Positions 21,356 to 31,953 of a stretch of DNA of 64,000 nt are shown here, in pieces. Under the pieces are notes generated by a model. The model saw only the letters and a list, made by a program, of their open reading frames with translations. It ran no database searches and was not told where the DNA came from. The position numbers and the translations under genes were made by a program. This DNA is from Phyto melanocephala (taxonomy: Eukaryota > Arthropoda > Insecta > Diptera > Rhinophoridae): the NCBI GenBank assembly GCA_941918925.1, contig OW799237.1, positions 70,921,626 through 70,985,625 on the forward strand, written 5' to 3'. How positions within the stretch are numbered: position 1 is the stretch's first letter; the number at the start of each line of letters is the position of its first letter.

Positions 21356-22848
21356 GGTGACTCATTTGATGATTTCGTGTTCGCCCGTTTGCTGTTTCTA
21401 GGTGGCGAAACAGATCTAGCCCTCTTCCTTGGTGCTTTGCAATTACGTTGAAAATGTCCACTCTTGCCGCAATTATAACATTTGGCTTTGCCTTTGCCTT
21501 GCTTTTCCTCTAACGCCTGTATACGAGCCTTTAAATCTCTTACTTCATCCATTTCTGTAGAAATTTCAAGATTTCGCACCTTATATATCTGCGGCTTAGA
21601 AAGCAATTTTGCAGTTTCCTGTGTTAGTGCATATGAAACTGTTTCTGCAAACGTTGACTTATGCGTGCCAAACACCGCGTGCTTTATTTCAGGATCACGT
21701 ATTCCATTTACAAACGTTTCAATTTTAAACTGATCCAAAAATGGGTGATTTTCACCTGGATATGTCAGCTGCACCAAACGCTCGATCTCCGTTGCGAAAT
21801 CTTGTAATGACTCGTTAGCTTTCTGTGTTCTGCCTCGTAATTCCATTCGGTATATATCTCGTTTGTGCTCGCCGCCATACTTACGTTGTAGTGCAACCAT
21901 TATGTCATCATAGTTTTCTCTGCAGCCAATAGGTATGCTTTCCAAGACTTGCGCTGCGTTGCCTTTTAACGCCAAAATCAACTCTATAGCCTTTTCTTCA
22001 TTGCTCCACATATTTCTATTGGCAACTGTCTCAAATTGAAATTTAAAAACATTAAATGGTGCACTACCGTCAAAAGTAGGGGCCTTTATTCTACTCGATA
22101 TTTCTGGAATTATCCGAACTGGTCCCTCATGACATTGGATATCGTTAATTTTTGTTTCTAGATTTTTAAATTTTTCGTCTTGTAATTGCAATTTTTCATC
22201 AAAATTTTTTACTTGTAACTGCAATTTTTCGTTAACATCTTTAACTTGCTTTTCAACGCAATCGACTCTGTTGTTCACAGCCTCAGAAATTTCCTGAAGT
22301 TTCTGGTTCGTAGCTCTAGAACTTTCTTGAAATCTCAACTCCAACTCTTCTTTTACTTCAGCTAATAATTTTTCATTATTAGCTTAAGAAGCTTCTTGAA
22401 CTTCGGCTAATAATTTTTCATTATTAGCTCTAGCTGTTTCTTGCACTTCTTCTTTGACTTCAGTTAATAATTTTTCATTATTAGCTCTAGAAGATTCTTG
22501 AACTTCGGCTAACAATTTTTCATTATTAGCTCTAGAAGTTTCTTGAACTTCGGCTAATAATTTTTCATTATTAGCTCTAGAAGATTCTTGAACTTCCTGG
22601 AATTTAATTTCCATCTTTTCCATCATAGCAGCAAGCATCGTACTTAAATCTATGTTGTTTGTAGTTGCACGAGTAGAAACTTCCATTTCTTCTTTTTCGT
22701 CAAACTCGTAACCATCAGTGTCCATATTACGCCGCTTAAATTCATCTAGAAGTCTCTTCTGCAATTCTACTTTATTACCTGTTGTCGGCAATGTCAGCTT
22801 ACTCAATTCTTTCTTGAGTTGTTCAACTTTAAGCTCCTCAAATTTCAT
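21346..22848 (-). pseudogene. gag: Gypsy gag with one internal stop
   Basis: The N-terminal piece (22848-22384, 154 codons) begins MKFEELKVEQLKKELSKL with the helix pattern of a SAP DNA-binding motif, followed by about five tandem repeats of the type SSRANNEKLLAEVQ, likely coiled coil. A TAA at 22384-22386 interrupts one repeat unit. The same frame then stays open to 21346 (last 332 codons counted from 22344): more coiled coil, a retrotransposon Gag capsid core (IKAPTFDGSAPFNVFKFQFE to about VLESIPIG), and a CCHC zinc knuckle, CYNCGKSGHFQRNC, near the end. The stop at 21346-21348 sits directly after a slippery heptamer. Functionally Gag would package element RNA. The internal stop may be a mutation of this copy or of the assembly. 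Confidence 0.88.
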
Positions 22849-22867
22849 GTCTTTTATTATAATGCAA

Positions 22868-22884
22868 TCCCACTTCTGACACCA
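22868..22884 (-). other. Primer-binding site
   Basis: Two bases after the 5' LTR the minus strand reads TGGTGTCAGAAGTGGG. A TGG start next to an LTR is the mark of a tRNA 3'-CCA primer; I believe the complement matches insect tRNA-Leu, but the isotype is from memory. Confidence 0.7.
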
Positions 22885-22886
22885 GT

Positions 22887-23416
22887 TGTTACGTTTATAC
22901 CTCTTATAAACGTTGGATTATTTCCTTTAAATAAACCACTTGAGTTCTTTTATTGCAATTAAAAACACTTTAAATTCGTTATAAAATTAAGAGCACTTTA
23001 TTTACTTAAACACACTCAAAGATTGTTTTTATATCACTTTACTTATTACACTTATAGTTATACACTTTTATTATCAAACTCACTTTGATACGCACTTAAC
23101 AAGCTCTATTGTAATACTGATTACGCTAGCTGTGTTGTTCGGCTATTTATAGTAACACAGTGCTGTTCGGTAACATTCGACAAAGTTCTCGTATGTACAT
23201 TCTAGTACATTCGAAAACCGTTACATTTAAATTAAGACGTTAAGTAATAGGTACGAATAATAGAAGTGCCTAAAAGTATGCTACACATAACAACAAACAT
23301 CATGTTCGAAAAACCAGCAAAACAAACTAATACAAATACAACTACAGTAACTTTAACTGCTACAAATAAAATAAATTAAAATGTAAATTAAGCTACTTAA
23401 AAATAAATCTGTAACA
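22887..23416 (-). repeat. 5' LTR of the Gypsy element
   Basis: 530 bp copy of the left LTR; should contain the promoter for the element, reading leftwards. Confidence 0.93.
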
Positions 23417-23505
23417 ATATGTAATGGCAACACTATATTTGTTCTTGCTGCCCGTCAAAATAGAAAATAGCCTAAGTTGGCAGCAGCAGCAAATGCTGTT
23501 GTGCA

Positions 23506-24606
23506 CATAGCTGCCAGATAATATAGGGGCAAAATCGTCTAATTTAGGAGAAAAAATCGTCAAAATCGTCAAATAGTTTACTCAAATCGTCATAAAAACG
23601 TCAAAATAAAAAAACGCATTTTTCAAAACAAAACATTTTTTATTTAATGCATAACATAACAAACTTTTTAAATCCAGAGAGATCAATGGTTTGATTAGAC
23701 CCTTTTAAATTAAGAACATGACAATAAATATAATAAAATTTAGAACTAATTTCGAAAAATAAATATTAATATGTATATAAATACAAAAAATAATATATAA
23801 TGAATTGGCTGCATCTAATTCAGACTAATTGACAAATAATTATAATCATTTCTTTCTAAAGCTTCTACCGATTAAGGTAGCTTTAGGCAAGCGTTAGGCG
23901 AGCACAACGCCAAAATAAACTACATCGTTTCGCCTTTTAGCCCATAAATTTATTTCTGGATCTGCAAACCAGTTTATTTAATTTTCTTCTTCTTGTTGGT
24001 TACCTGTGAAAAACACCATTAAAATTTCATTTTAGCTACTACAAAGTTTTGTATAAAAAATGGATGAAATTTCTACTTACAGAGGAAGAGCTGCTAGAAT
24101 TTTCATCATCTTGGTTTTCTATTGAAAATATAATGTTTGATTTTTCAGGTTTTAATGTATAAAGAAAAAAGAACTTACAATTTTTTTGAAGTATTTAAGC
24201 ATATTAATTTGTCACTTAAATAATTTAAATAAATTAACTTAATAAACTAAAATTGTTTAAAACGCATTTCCAAATTTATATTTGTTCGTGTTGTAGGTAT
24301 CAGTTGATAATATGTGGGATATACTATGTTAAAAACGTACAAAGTGGAGAAATTACCCACACAAACACATTAAATAATGATCGATATATCTCTTTCACTC
24401 TGTTCTATCTATTATTAATAACATAAAAAACCGTTACAAATTATTTTTATTTAGTTTAAGGTTGATATAAAAGTAATGAAAAATGTTGCAAACTTGAATT
24501 CTTGAAAATCGTCAGAAACATAGGATAAATCGTCAAATCGTCAACACTTAATTTTAGGACGTAAAATCGTCAAAATGACGATAAATCGTCAAATCTGGCA
24601 GCTATG
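23506..24606. mobile_element. hAT-like element with AAATCGTC subterminal repeats
   Basis: Perfect 14-bp inverted ends CATAGCTGCCAGAT and ATCTGGCAGCTATG, flanked by the perfect 8-bp duplication GTTGTGCA (23498-23505 and 24607-24614). The word AAATCGTC recurs near both ends in the same orientation, several copies on each side. The centre has no long frame. On the minus strand two small exon-like pieces with good splice sites (about 24118-24081 ending in serines, then about 24006-23975 ending in lysines and a stop) may be the relic 3' exons of a transposase; this is weak. Confidence 0.82.
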
Positions 24607-24614
24607 GTTGTGCA

Positions 24615-25529
24615 GTCGTGCTGCTGTGCTGCCGTCAAAATAATCGTTTTCATTTAAACACATGGATTTTATTTTTGACATATTGCTGCTTGCTGTCTGC
24701 TGTCGTCTATGTGTTTAGAGCATAAGTTTTAATTTTTTAATATTAGTGACGCAAAACAGTAAATAAATCATCAAAAATATTATTTCGTTTTGTAAATTTT
24801 TTTAAGCGAAATTAATTTGTTAAAAATAATCGGTTTTGCTCTGGTAATGCCATATAAAAAAAAAACTGTTACAAAATATTAAAACGTCACTTCACTGCTC
24901 ACGGTAGTCAGAGTTACCTTTTATTAACATTAACTTTGTAGGCAAGTTGTAATAATGACCCTTTGTGTGCGAAACTATTTTAGTATGCAAGTCATATGTT
25001 ATCAGAGATATTATTAAAGCTATGGATAGTCTTAAGTACATGTCGCTAGGTTTCGTAGAAGCAAAATATTATGATATTCGATAATGAGATCAAAAGTATT
25101 GTAAAGTACAATAATTTGGTCAAAAAACTTAACTGAACAGCTGATTATCACAGCAAATTAAAAGCCCAACAACGTATAAAATACCTGCTCTCCATTTAAA
25201 ATAAATAATATTTAAGCCTATTTATTTTTCTTATTTTATATTTGTTTTTGAAACAACAAATAAATTTCTTACAATATTGTGGAAGAGTATTTAATAAATT
25301 TTCTGATTTTTTTAAATATTTTGAGTAATAAATATAGTATGGTACGTTTGTTTACAAAGATAAAAGAACATAAAACTAAAAATGAAAAAAACGGCTTCTG
25401 TGAGTAAAAAAAACGGTGTATTCGACATTCGAAAAATTAACATTTGAAAAAAACCGCCAGCTGAAAGAGTAAAAAACCGGGGTTTCCACCGGTTATAAAA
25501 CCGAGTCGATCATCCTAGTATACATATAA
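24615..25529. other. Spacer
   Basis: No coding region. Contains a single MITE end (GGCAAGTTGTAATAATG, 24941-24957) matching the nested element at 14867-15075. Confidence 0.5.
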
Positions 25530-25800
25530 AGCTTTGTAATTTTGATTGTAATTTCTACAATATTGGTTTCCGACACCACAAAGTTTATATGTATATTCTA
25601 AAAGCTTATGACTAGGGGAGTCGATTGAGCCATGTCCATGTGTCAGATCTGTATGTGGTGTCAATCATTTTTGAAAAATCCCGGAATGAATCGCTATTGA
25701 AATCCAGCCCGATCGTCCCATAACTTTCTGAGATATGGTTTATCTATGGGAATGTTTGTTATTTTTATAGGTATGATATGCCTCTAGCGATTTTCTTACA
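25530..25800 (+). repeat. Truncated dispersed repeat, copy B
   Basis: Retains the core of the hairpin-ended family (TTTCCGACACCACAAAGTTT, GGAGTCGATTGAGCCATGTCC, GGAATGAATCGCTATTGAAA, ATAACTTTCTGAGATATG) but lacks the distal hairpin end. Confidence 0.6.
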
Positions 25801-26138
25801 ATCGGTTACTAACAAAGTTATTGGCAAAAATAATTTAAAAAAATACATATTTGGTTTAATATAAAATTATTGAAGCTTTCTATTAAGTTTAAACATGATA
25901 AAGATACCAGAATACAAACCGTAGCCTCGAAAACTATTGCCGAGAAAAACTTACAAATCGGCTTAAAACTAACTGAGATATAAGCACAGTACAAAGTACA
26001 AATGTTTTGGTGTTTTTTTCTAAAATTTTTAAACGAAAATCGATTTTTTCGGCTTTGGGACAACAGAGATGAATGATATGGATTTTAAAAGAAAAGCCTT
26101 GACTATCAAAATAAAGGGCACTACTACAAAATGGCGTA

Positions 26139-27329
26139 AAAAAATGGGGGTTATTGCCTGGGCTTGCCCGGCTCCACAGACTATGTGGGTGCTAGGGTCG
26201 ATTTTGGTAGTCTGCCAAGAGTGGTCATGCCGGTTAGAGGGGACTGGGTGGGCAAGAGCAGACTGTTTGGTGGCGTTGCTGTCTTTACTGATGGCTCGAA
26301 GATGGGGGGCACTGGTGCGGGGGTCTATATTGAGGATCTGGATATCAGGAAATCATATAGACTCCCTGACGACTGTAGTGTGTTTCAGGCGGAGGTTCTA
26401 GGGATCATGAAGGCCGTGGAACTGTTTAGGGGTAACATCGACGCGGGCCCGGAGGTCACTGTATATGTGGATAGCCAGGCGGCTCTTAGTGCCATGAGGG
26501 GCTATCATGTGAATTCCGGGCTGGTCGATGACTGTAGGAGAGCTCTACGGGAGATCTTAATGGAGTACAGGTTGAGACTATGCTGGGTGCCAGCATACTC
26601 AAACATTTTCGGGAATGAGATAGCTGATGAGTTGGCGAGACTGGGCTCGGTAATAGTGGATCCTGATAGGGTGGAGGCTGTTAGGCCTCCATTAGGTTTC
26701 TATTTTGGTAGGATAAGGGAATGGGTTCTAGGCGAGACTAATCAGGACTGGAGTAACCGAACGGATTGCAGAGTATCACGGACGCTGTGGCCGATACTCA
26801 GCAAATCTGATTCGGATTTGCTTCTGGTCAGGGATATGGTCTGCGTGAGGACCATGATAGGGATTATTACGGGCCACTGCATGTTGGGCAGGGTGGCGGT
26901 AAGAATGGGCGGAGCCTCTTGGATATGTGTAGACTGTGTGAGGATCCGGAGGAGCTGGTGTCAGTTGAGCACATTCTGTGCCAATGTCCCAGACTGCAAA
27001 TTGGCAGATTGAGATGGCTAGGTAGTAGATTTCTCGGCGAATTGGGTGATGTCTCGAGCTGTGGACTCGAGAATCTGATAGGATTCGTAATGGGAATGAC
27101 CTGGCTTCGTGACTTGAGACCGGGAATGGGTCGTTTGTAGGGTTTTGGCTCTCTTTTTTGGCTTTAGTTTGTTGTCCACTTCTCACCTTTTTCTGTCTTC
27201 TTTCTTTCTTCTCCCTTCCCTTCTTCTCTCTTCTATCTCCTTATTACTTTAGGGCATCACAATGGACAGTATTGGTCTCCGGGTGAGGGTGTGAAGGTTA
27301 CTTCACACCGGCCTTATTTACCTACCTAC
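26139..27329 (+). mobile_element. 5'-truncated LINE with RNase H domain and (CCTA)n tail
   Basis: Flanked by the 15-bp direct repeat CTACAAAATGGCGTA (26124-26138 and 27330-27344). The insert ends in CCTACCTACC, a short 3' repeat tail of a non-LTR element. Base composition is far richer in GC than the surroundings. Only the 3' part of ORF2 and the 3' UTR survive, as expected for incomplete reverse transcription. RNase H-bearing LINEs belong to the I/LOA/R1-related groups; I cannot decide between them. Confidence 0.85.
26164..27140 (+). pseudogene. LINE ORF2 C-terminus (RNase H plus zinc motif), frameshifted
   Basis: The first frame (26164-27012) carries a retroelement RNase H: FTDGSKMGGTGAGVYI (first Asp), QAEVLGI (Glu), YVDSQAALSAM (second Asp) and EIADELARLGS at the end. 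The typical C-terminal cysteine-histidine motif (CRLCEDPEELVSVEHILCQCP) lies in another frame (26919-27140), so one frameshift near 26900-26920 breaks the protein. The antisense frame at 26776-27186 is a shadow. No function is expected from this copy. Confidence 0.85.
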
Positions 27330-27344
27330 CTACAAAATGGCGTA

Positions 27345-28494
27345 CAATTAATTTATGTATGGGTTAAATATATGGACTTTGCCGGTAAATACAGTAAACA
27401 CTGAAAAAGCGGACATTTTTTTAACCCCATCAATATGGGTATTAATTAAAAGGGCTTTACTGGAATATAGTTAACTGTGAAAAAAATTTAAAATAATATA
27501 TGGCGTTCAAAATAGTAAAACAAATCGCTTATTCTAGGTTTTTATCTATCTATGTATGTGCCGAATTTCATTTAGTTCTGTTCTGCCGTTTGCGTGATTG
27601 AGTAACATATATCCAAACATTCACATTTATTATATTAGTAAGATAAAAAAATGCATTCCTAAGATTTCGTCCATACTAACAATATCACAATATATTTCTT
27701 ACTTGTAGGTGCGTAATTTTTCGTTTATGTAAGGTATAGATTTCTCTCGGTGTATTGATATTAAAACACAATTACCTTGTTCTCTATTTGATGAACCTAA
27801 AAGCATATTCTATTTATTTTACATAAAATACATCAAATATAAACAATTAAGTTTAAAAATATATTTATATTTTTCGTTGCGAAAAAATCGTACGTACATA
27901 CATATGCACATTTTACCTAAATAAAATAATTATCAGTTAATTTAAAATAACTTAAAATTCCGTTCCTATTTATAAATGTATCTATTCTCATTTACTAACA
28001 CTCACTGTTGAATGATTACTTTTGCAAAAAAAAAACTGCAGACAACTTCACAATAATTCAAGAGTTTGTTTTGGTTCTTCTTTTTGTTACGGAAAATTTT
28101 TAAGCCCATTAAAACTTTTTTTGTTTATTAATTGTTCATAAAAATTTATAAAAACAGCTTAATTTAATAATAACTAAAAGAAACGTACCGAAAACGAGTT
28201 TATAAATGCATATTTTTTAAATATTAACTATAGATGTGGACTAAATTCAATGAGTATGTTTGGTTTAGTTAAGCTATGAGCATACAAAAAACGGTATACA
28301 GTTAGGCCGTATGCGTTTGTGTATGTTTGTTGTAATTAATTTAATTAAAGAGACCTTTAATTACAAATGAAGTGTTGACGTACATACATAATTCTGTTCT
28401 TTATTATATTGCGTTTTTCTGTATTGAGTTATAGTAAATTGTATGGAAATTGTGTGTATCAGTTTGTATATTTTCTAATTGTCTATGTAGCAAT
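27345..28494. other. Spacer and presumed 5' region of the MADF gene
   Basis: No coding region. A Helitron-like fragment is listed at 27551-27645. A polypyrimidine tract and AG at about 28478-28490, just before the first ATG, suggest that an upstream noncoding exon is spliced to the coding exon. Confidence 0.45.
27551..27645 (-). mobile_element. Helitron-like 5' end fragment
   Basis: On the minus strand: ATCTTACTAATATAATAAATGTGAATGTTTGGAT, then ACTCAATCACGCAAACGGCAGAAC. This matches, from memory, the leading region of Helitron-type elements common in insects. A related stretch (CTCAATGACGCAAAAACGGCTGAAC) lies at 46240-46300 on the plus strand. Confidence 0.42.
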
Positions 28495-31400
28495 ATGATG
28501 GATGAACAATTAATTGATGAAGTGGCTCATCATGCTGTTATTTACAATCGACAAAAGTATTACCTAAATGGCAGCACAAATGGCAATGGCCCCGTATCGG
28601 CCAACAAGTATGAAACAAAAGATGAGGCCTGGTCTTCTATAGCAATGAAGCTACGAAGCGATGGTAAGTTTAAATAAGCTATTGCTATATCTACCTACAT
28701 AGTTACCTCCATATCTACATAACACCATTCGAATCCAATATATCATGTACACTAATAAATAGGTATATATGTATATGACAACTACGAATTGCCAGTAAAT
28801 AAAAAACATATTAAAACCTTGAATGAATTAATTTTTTTGTTAAAACTACCTATTTCCCTTTTATTTATAGTCTGGGCTTAAAATGTAGTTTACCAACGCA
28901 ACTCCAAATTGAAAAAAAAATATTCCATATGTCGTTTTATAAGCGTTTTCAAAAATGCTACCACTTTAAATTTTAATCTTTTTTTTCAATATCTATCGAC
29001 CTATGTATATCTTTTTCAATTTGTAGGTCCGTTTGTAAACTAGATTTGTTCTATAGTCTGCCGTTTGTATATAAATTCAACAAAATCACCTGAAAGGTTA
29101 ATTTTTTTGCTTAAAACTTGTATACCAACTTACCTCCAAAAAGAGGTATTTTTACGAAATTAATTTTTTTTAGTGATTCCAATACATATTACACAAATAC
29201 ACCTCGACATAAAAATTTAATGCAATTGCATCAATAATAACAGTTTTACAATAAATTTTACAAAAGAAATTTCATTATGAGAATAGTTTCTATTAAGACT
29301 TTGCCTTCTCCTGTAAAGTTACAATTATTTGAGTTAGGACTTTTCTAACTCTGATCGACGATATGTAGGTTGATAGAAAAGTAAAAAATAAAAAGAAAAT
29401 TTAAAATGATGACCTTGGACTTTGCTATACCATAGAGGAGAAAATCAGAGCCCAAAGATAGGCCGCCTAGGCAGAAAAACTTAAGTTGTTATGTTGCTCC
29501 GCTGTCGAGAAAGTTCCTTCCTGGGAATTTTCTACTGATTCATCTGTTGCTGAATTGACAACCTTTGGCCGAGTTAATCTCAGGTGGTTCCGGAACATTG
29601 ATTCTGGGAACGAGAAACGGTAGTTGGCAAATCCACGGCTTGTTATACCATAGAGGAGAAAATCCGGGCCCAAGGATAGGACGGTTATGCAGAGAAACTT
29701 TATTTGGGACGCCGCTATTTGTTATTTGATAAAGTTTTTATTACACTTTTATTTAAATTATTATTTACCTAGCGCACGTTACATTTCTATTTAAATTTTG
29801 TACAAATTTTATTCACACCTTTAAAAATAAAAATTTACTCAAAAGCTTTCGTATGATACGAATATTGGGCATATATTTAGAAATGCAGTGAAACGGCATA
29901 TCCATTTAAAAACGCGTTTCTGAGACTTTCATCATTTTAAATTATCGTATGATTTAATTTCACTCGGAAAGCAGAACACAGGCGAATAAAAACTTTTTTG
30001 AGAAAACCAACGAATATGTAAAGTATAAAGATTAATATTAATTAACATTAATAAAAAATTTTTGTACGGTATAGCTTTCTTTAATAATTAAAGTCAAATT
30101 ATATTTTTGCTAATACATCTGTAGTAAATAAATGTTTTAAATATTTTTATCTGTGACTTTCTTGTAGACATACATGTTTATCTAACAATACATGTATTAT
30201 TGGTCTTGTAGGCTTCTTATGTATTGAAAATAAATAAATAAATAAATAACATTTACCTCAATACTTATCATAGAGAAAACCTAAGTATTTAAGTTCCCTA
30301 CATATTCTACCTTTTAAGTCACAAATGTACTTAGGAGTTTATGGACTAATTACGGCCGAGATATCTTTTTTCAAAAAATCATTATTGTTTTGACAACAAA
30401 AAAATAATTCTTTTAATACTACCAAGGTAATACCTTAAATAATAGTTATTTGCTGTTTTCTTTAAATTTTAGTTGAAACTTGCAAAAAGCGCTGGAAATA
30501 TTTGCGAGAACGTTATGTTAGCCAGCGCAAGCAGGGTGATCCACCTGTCTATGAGCACTTATCTCGTCCATATTTGGAGAAAATGAAATTTTTAGACTCA
30601 CACATACAGCCAAGAAAATCGTATCGTAATGTACCCAACTTTTTGACCTCACCGCATTCGGCCAACAGCTCCAATTTTAATGACTACAATATGGACTCTA
30701 AATCGAATAGTTCCATGAAAAGTATGGGTCATTTTGGTCAACACAGCCACCATTTTCCAGATCAACAGCACGCAATGAGTGCTCTGAGCTCAGCAGCCGC
30801 TGCAGCCTCTGCTTTGGAAGGTGATAGCAGAGTAAAATTGGAGGCAGATCAAGTATTTAGAGATTTTGCCGCCGCTGTAGCCTCACAGCATTTGCAACAG
30901 ATCTCGCAATCCCAAATGCAACATCAGCAGACTGTAGCGGCAGCTATGGTAGCAGATACATCACAAAATTATAGTGATCATTATCGTGATGCTCCCGGCT
31001 CAGCTTTATCAAATGTTGTCGGAGGAGCAGTATCTTTAAATGGTTCTGGAGGTGGCGGTACTGGCAATACAGGAAGTGGTCTTCACTCTTCTTCGTCATC
31101 AATTAAGTCACCCTTATCATCACCACTAGGATCTTCTAATCATCACAATGGTGCAACAAGTGCTGAACACTCAAGTTCGACACCCCAGCAAGCCGTCATT
31201 CATTCCTCGTCATCTAGTACGCCAGCTAACGCTGCTGGTAGCGGCAACTCAAATCATCACTTCAATAACCATTCCTTTAATGATTCACACAATGATGACA
31301 TGGATTCATCACCCTCTAGTAATTATAATATGAAAAAACCTCGGGTGCAGCTCAATTCTGATGTTGCCAATACATCTGGTAATACACAACTGCATCAAAA

Positions 31401-31953
31401 TAACCTTCACAATTCACACAGCAATCTCAACTCCAGCGCGAATAATACACACTTTGTAGATGATTCTGATGACGATGATACGGACGATAACAGCTCCTCA
31501 CTGCTGCAACCGCAAGCCATACTTAATGAACATCATACCGCTGAAAATCCATTTCAAAGTATGGCCGCTTCCACATCGAGTGCGGTATTACAGCGTTCTC
31601 ACTCCAACTCTTCTATGAACAATCAAAACAACGTTACCAATAACAGCAATCACAATACTAATCAGCAATCCTCAACTTCCAATATGTTTTCTTCAAATGC
31701 TGATTTTCTTTTCCAACTCTATCAACAACTGCCTCAACATCATCACACACATCAACAGCAGCATAATAATAGTGTGAGTCCCACACAACAATTTAATAAA
31801 TTTCAAGTGCCACCCACACCTCAGCCTACAATACAACGCAGTTCGGAACATTTGCTGGGCGAACTTGTGACGACTGAGTTGCTGAAAATGTCTAAGGAAA
31901 GACGTAAAAATGTTCAAAAACGTATTTTGGAAATATTGTTCTTCGATGATTAA
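28495..31953 (+). CDS. MADF-BESS domain transcription factor
   Basis: Exons 28495-28663 and 30473-31953 (GTAAGT donor, TTTTAG acceptor, phase 1) give about 549 residues. The MADF (Myb/SANT-like) DNA-binding domain spans residues 5-95: LIDEVAHHAVIYN, then AWSSIAMKL, then across the splice VETCKKRWKYLRERYVSQR. The middle is long, low-complexity Ser/Asn/His/Gln-rich sequence with poly-Ala, poly-Ser and an acidic run. The C-terminus (ELVTTELLKMSKERRKNVQKR, ILEILF) matches the two-helix BESS protein-interaction motif. Such proteins bind DNA in the nucleus and regulate genes, a family strongly expanded in flies. I chose the ATG pair at 28495 because an acceptor-like AG precedes it; the frame is open further upstream to 28450. 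Which fly MADF gene this is cannot be told. Confidence 0.87.
28885..29042. mobile_element. 158-bp hairpin MITE, TAGTTTACCAACG termini
   Basis: Starts TAGTTTACCAACGCAACTCC and ends with the imperfect complement, AGGTCCGTTTGTAAACTA. One end of a second copy (TAGTTTACCAACGCACCTCC) occurs at 40957-40976 in the first coding intron of the next plus-strand gene. Confidence 0.55.
29426..29697. repeat. Direct repeat pair, about 55 bp, 218 bp apart
   Basis: TATACCATAGAGGAGAAAATC followed by GCCCAARGATAGG occurs at 29426-29480 and again at 29644-29697 with some mismatches. The enclosed minus-strand frame (29467-29673, 68 codons) is GC-richer than its surroundings and could be an old transposon fragment; I do not recognise it. 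Confidence 0.55.

Larger units (their letters stand above)
17218..23416 (-). mobile_element. Nearly intact Gypsy-type LTR retrotransposon
   Basis: The 530-bp LTRs (17218-17747 and 22887-23416) start TGTTAC and end GTAACA in genome orientation and differ visibly at one base (TTTTATAA against TCTTATAA near 17234/22903). ATAT directly flanks both ends (17214-17217 and 23417-23420), a 4-bp target duplication. On the minus strand the order is 5' LTR, primer-binding site, gag, pol, polypurine tract, 3' LTR. Pol domain order (protease, reverse transcriptase, RNase H, integrase) places it in the Gypsy (Metaviridae-like) group. No env-like frame is present. Gag carries one in-frame stop, so this copy is probably not autonomous, but it is young. 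Confidence 0.95.
28664..30472 (+). other. 1.8-kb intron of the MADF gene
   Basis: Separates the MADF domain in two. Contains a small MITE (28885-29042) and a direct-repeat pair (29426-29697). No other coding sequence is supported. Confidence 0.75.

Noticed and set aside
22342..22344. Independent second gag gene starting after the internal stop
   Set aside because: The apparent start is a TTG inside a repeat unit; the sequence simply continues the first frame after a stop.
26776..27186. 136-codon open frame on the minus strand
   Set aside because: It lies antisense to the LINE RNase H frame and owes its length to the high GC content there; no domain.
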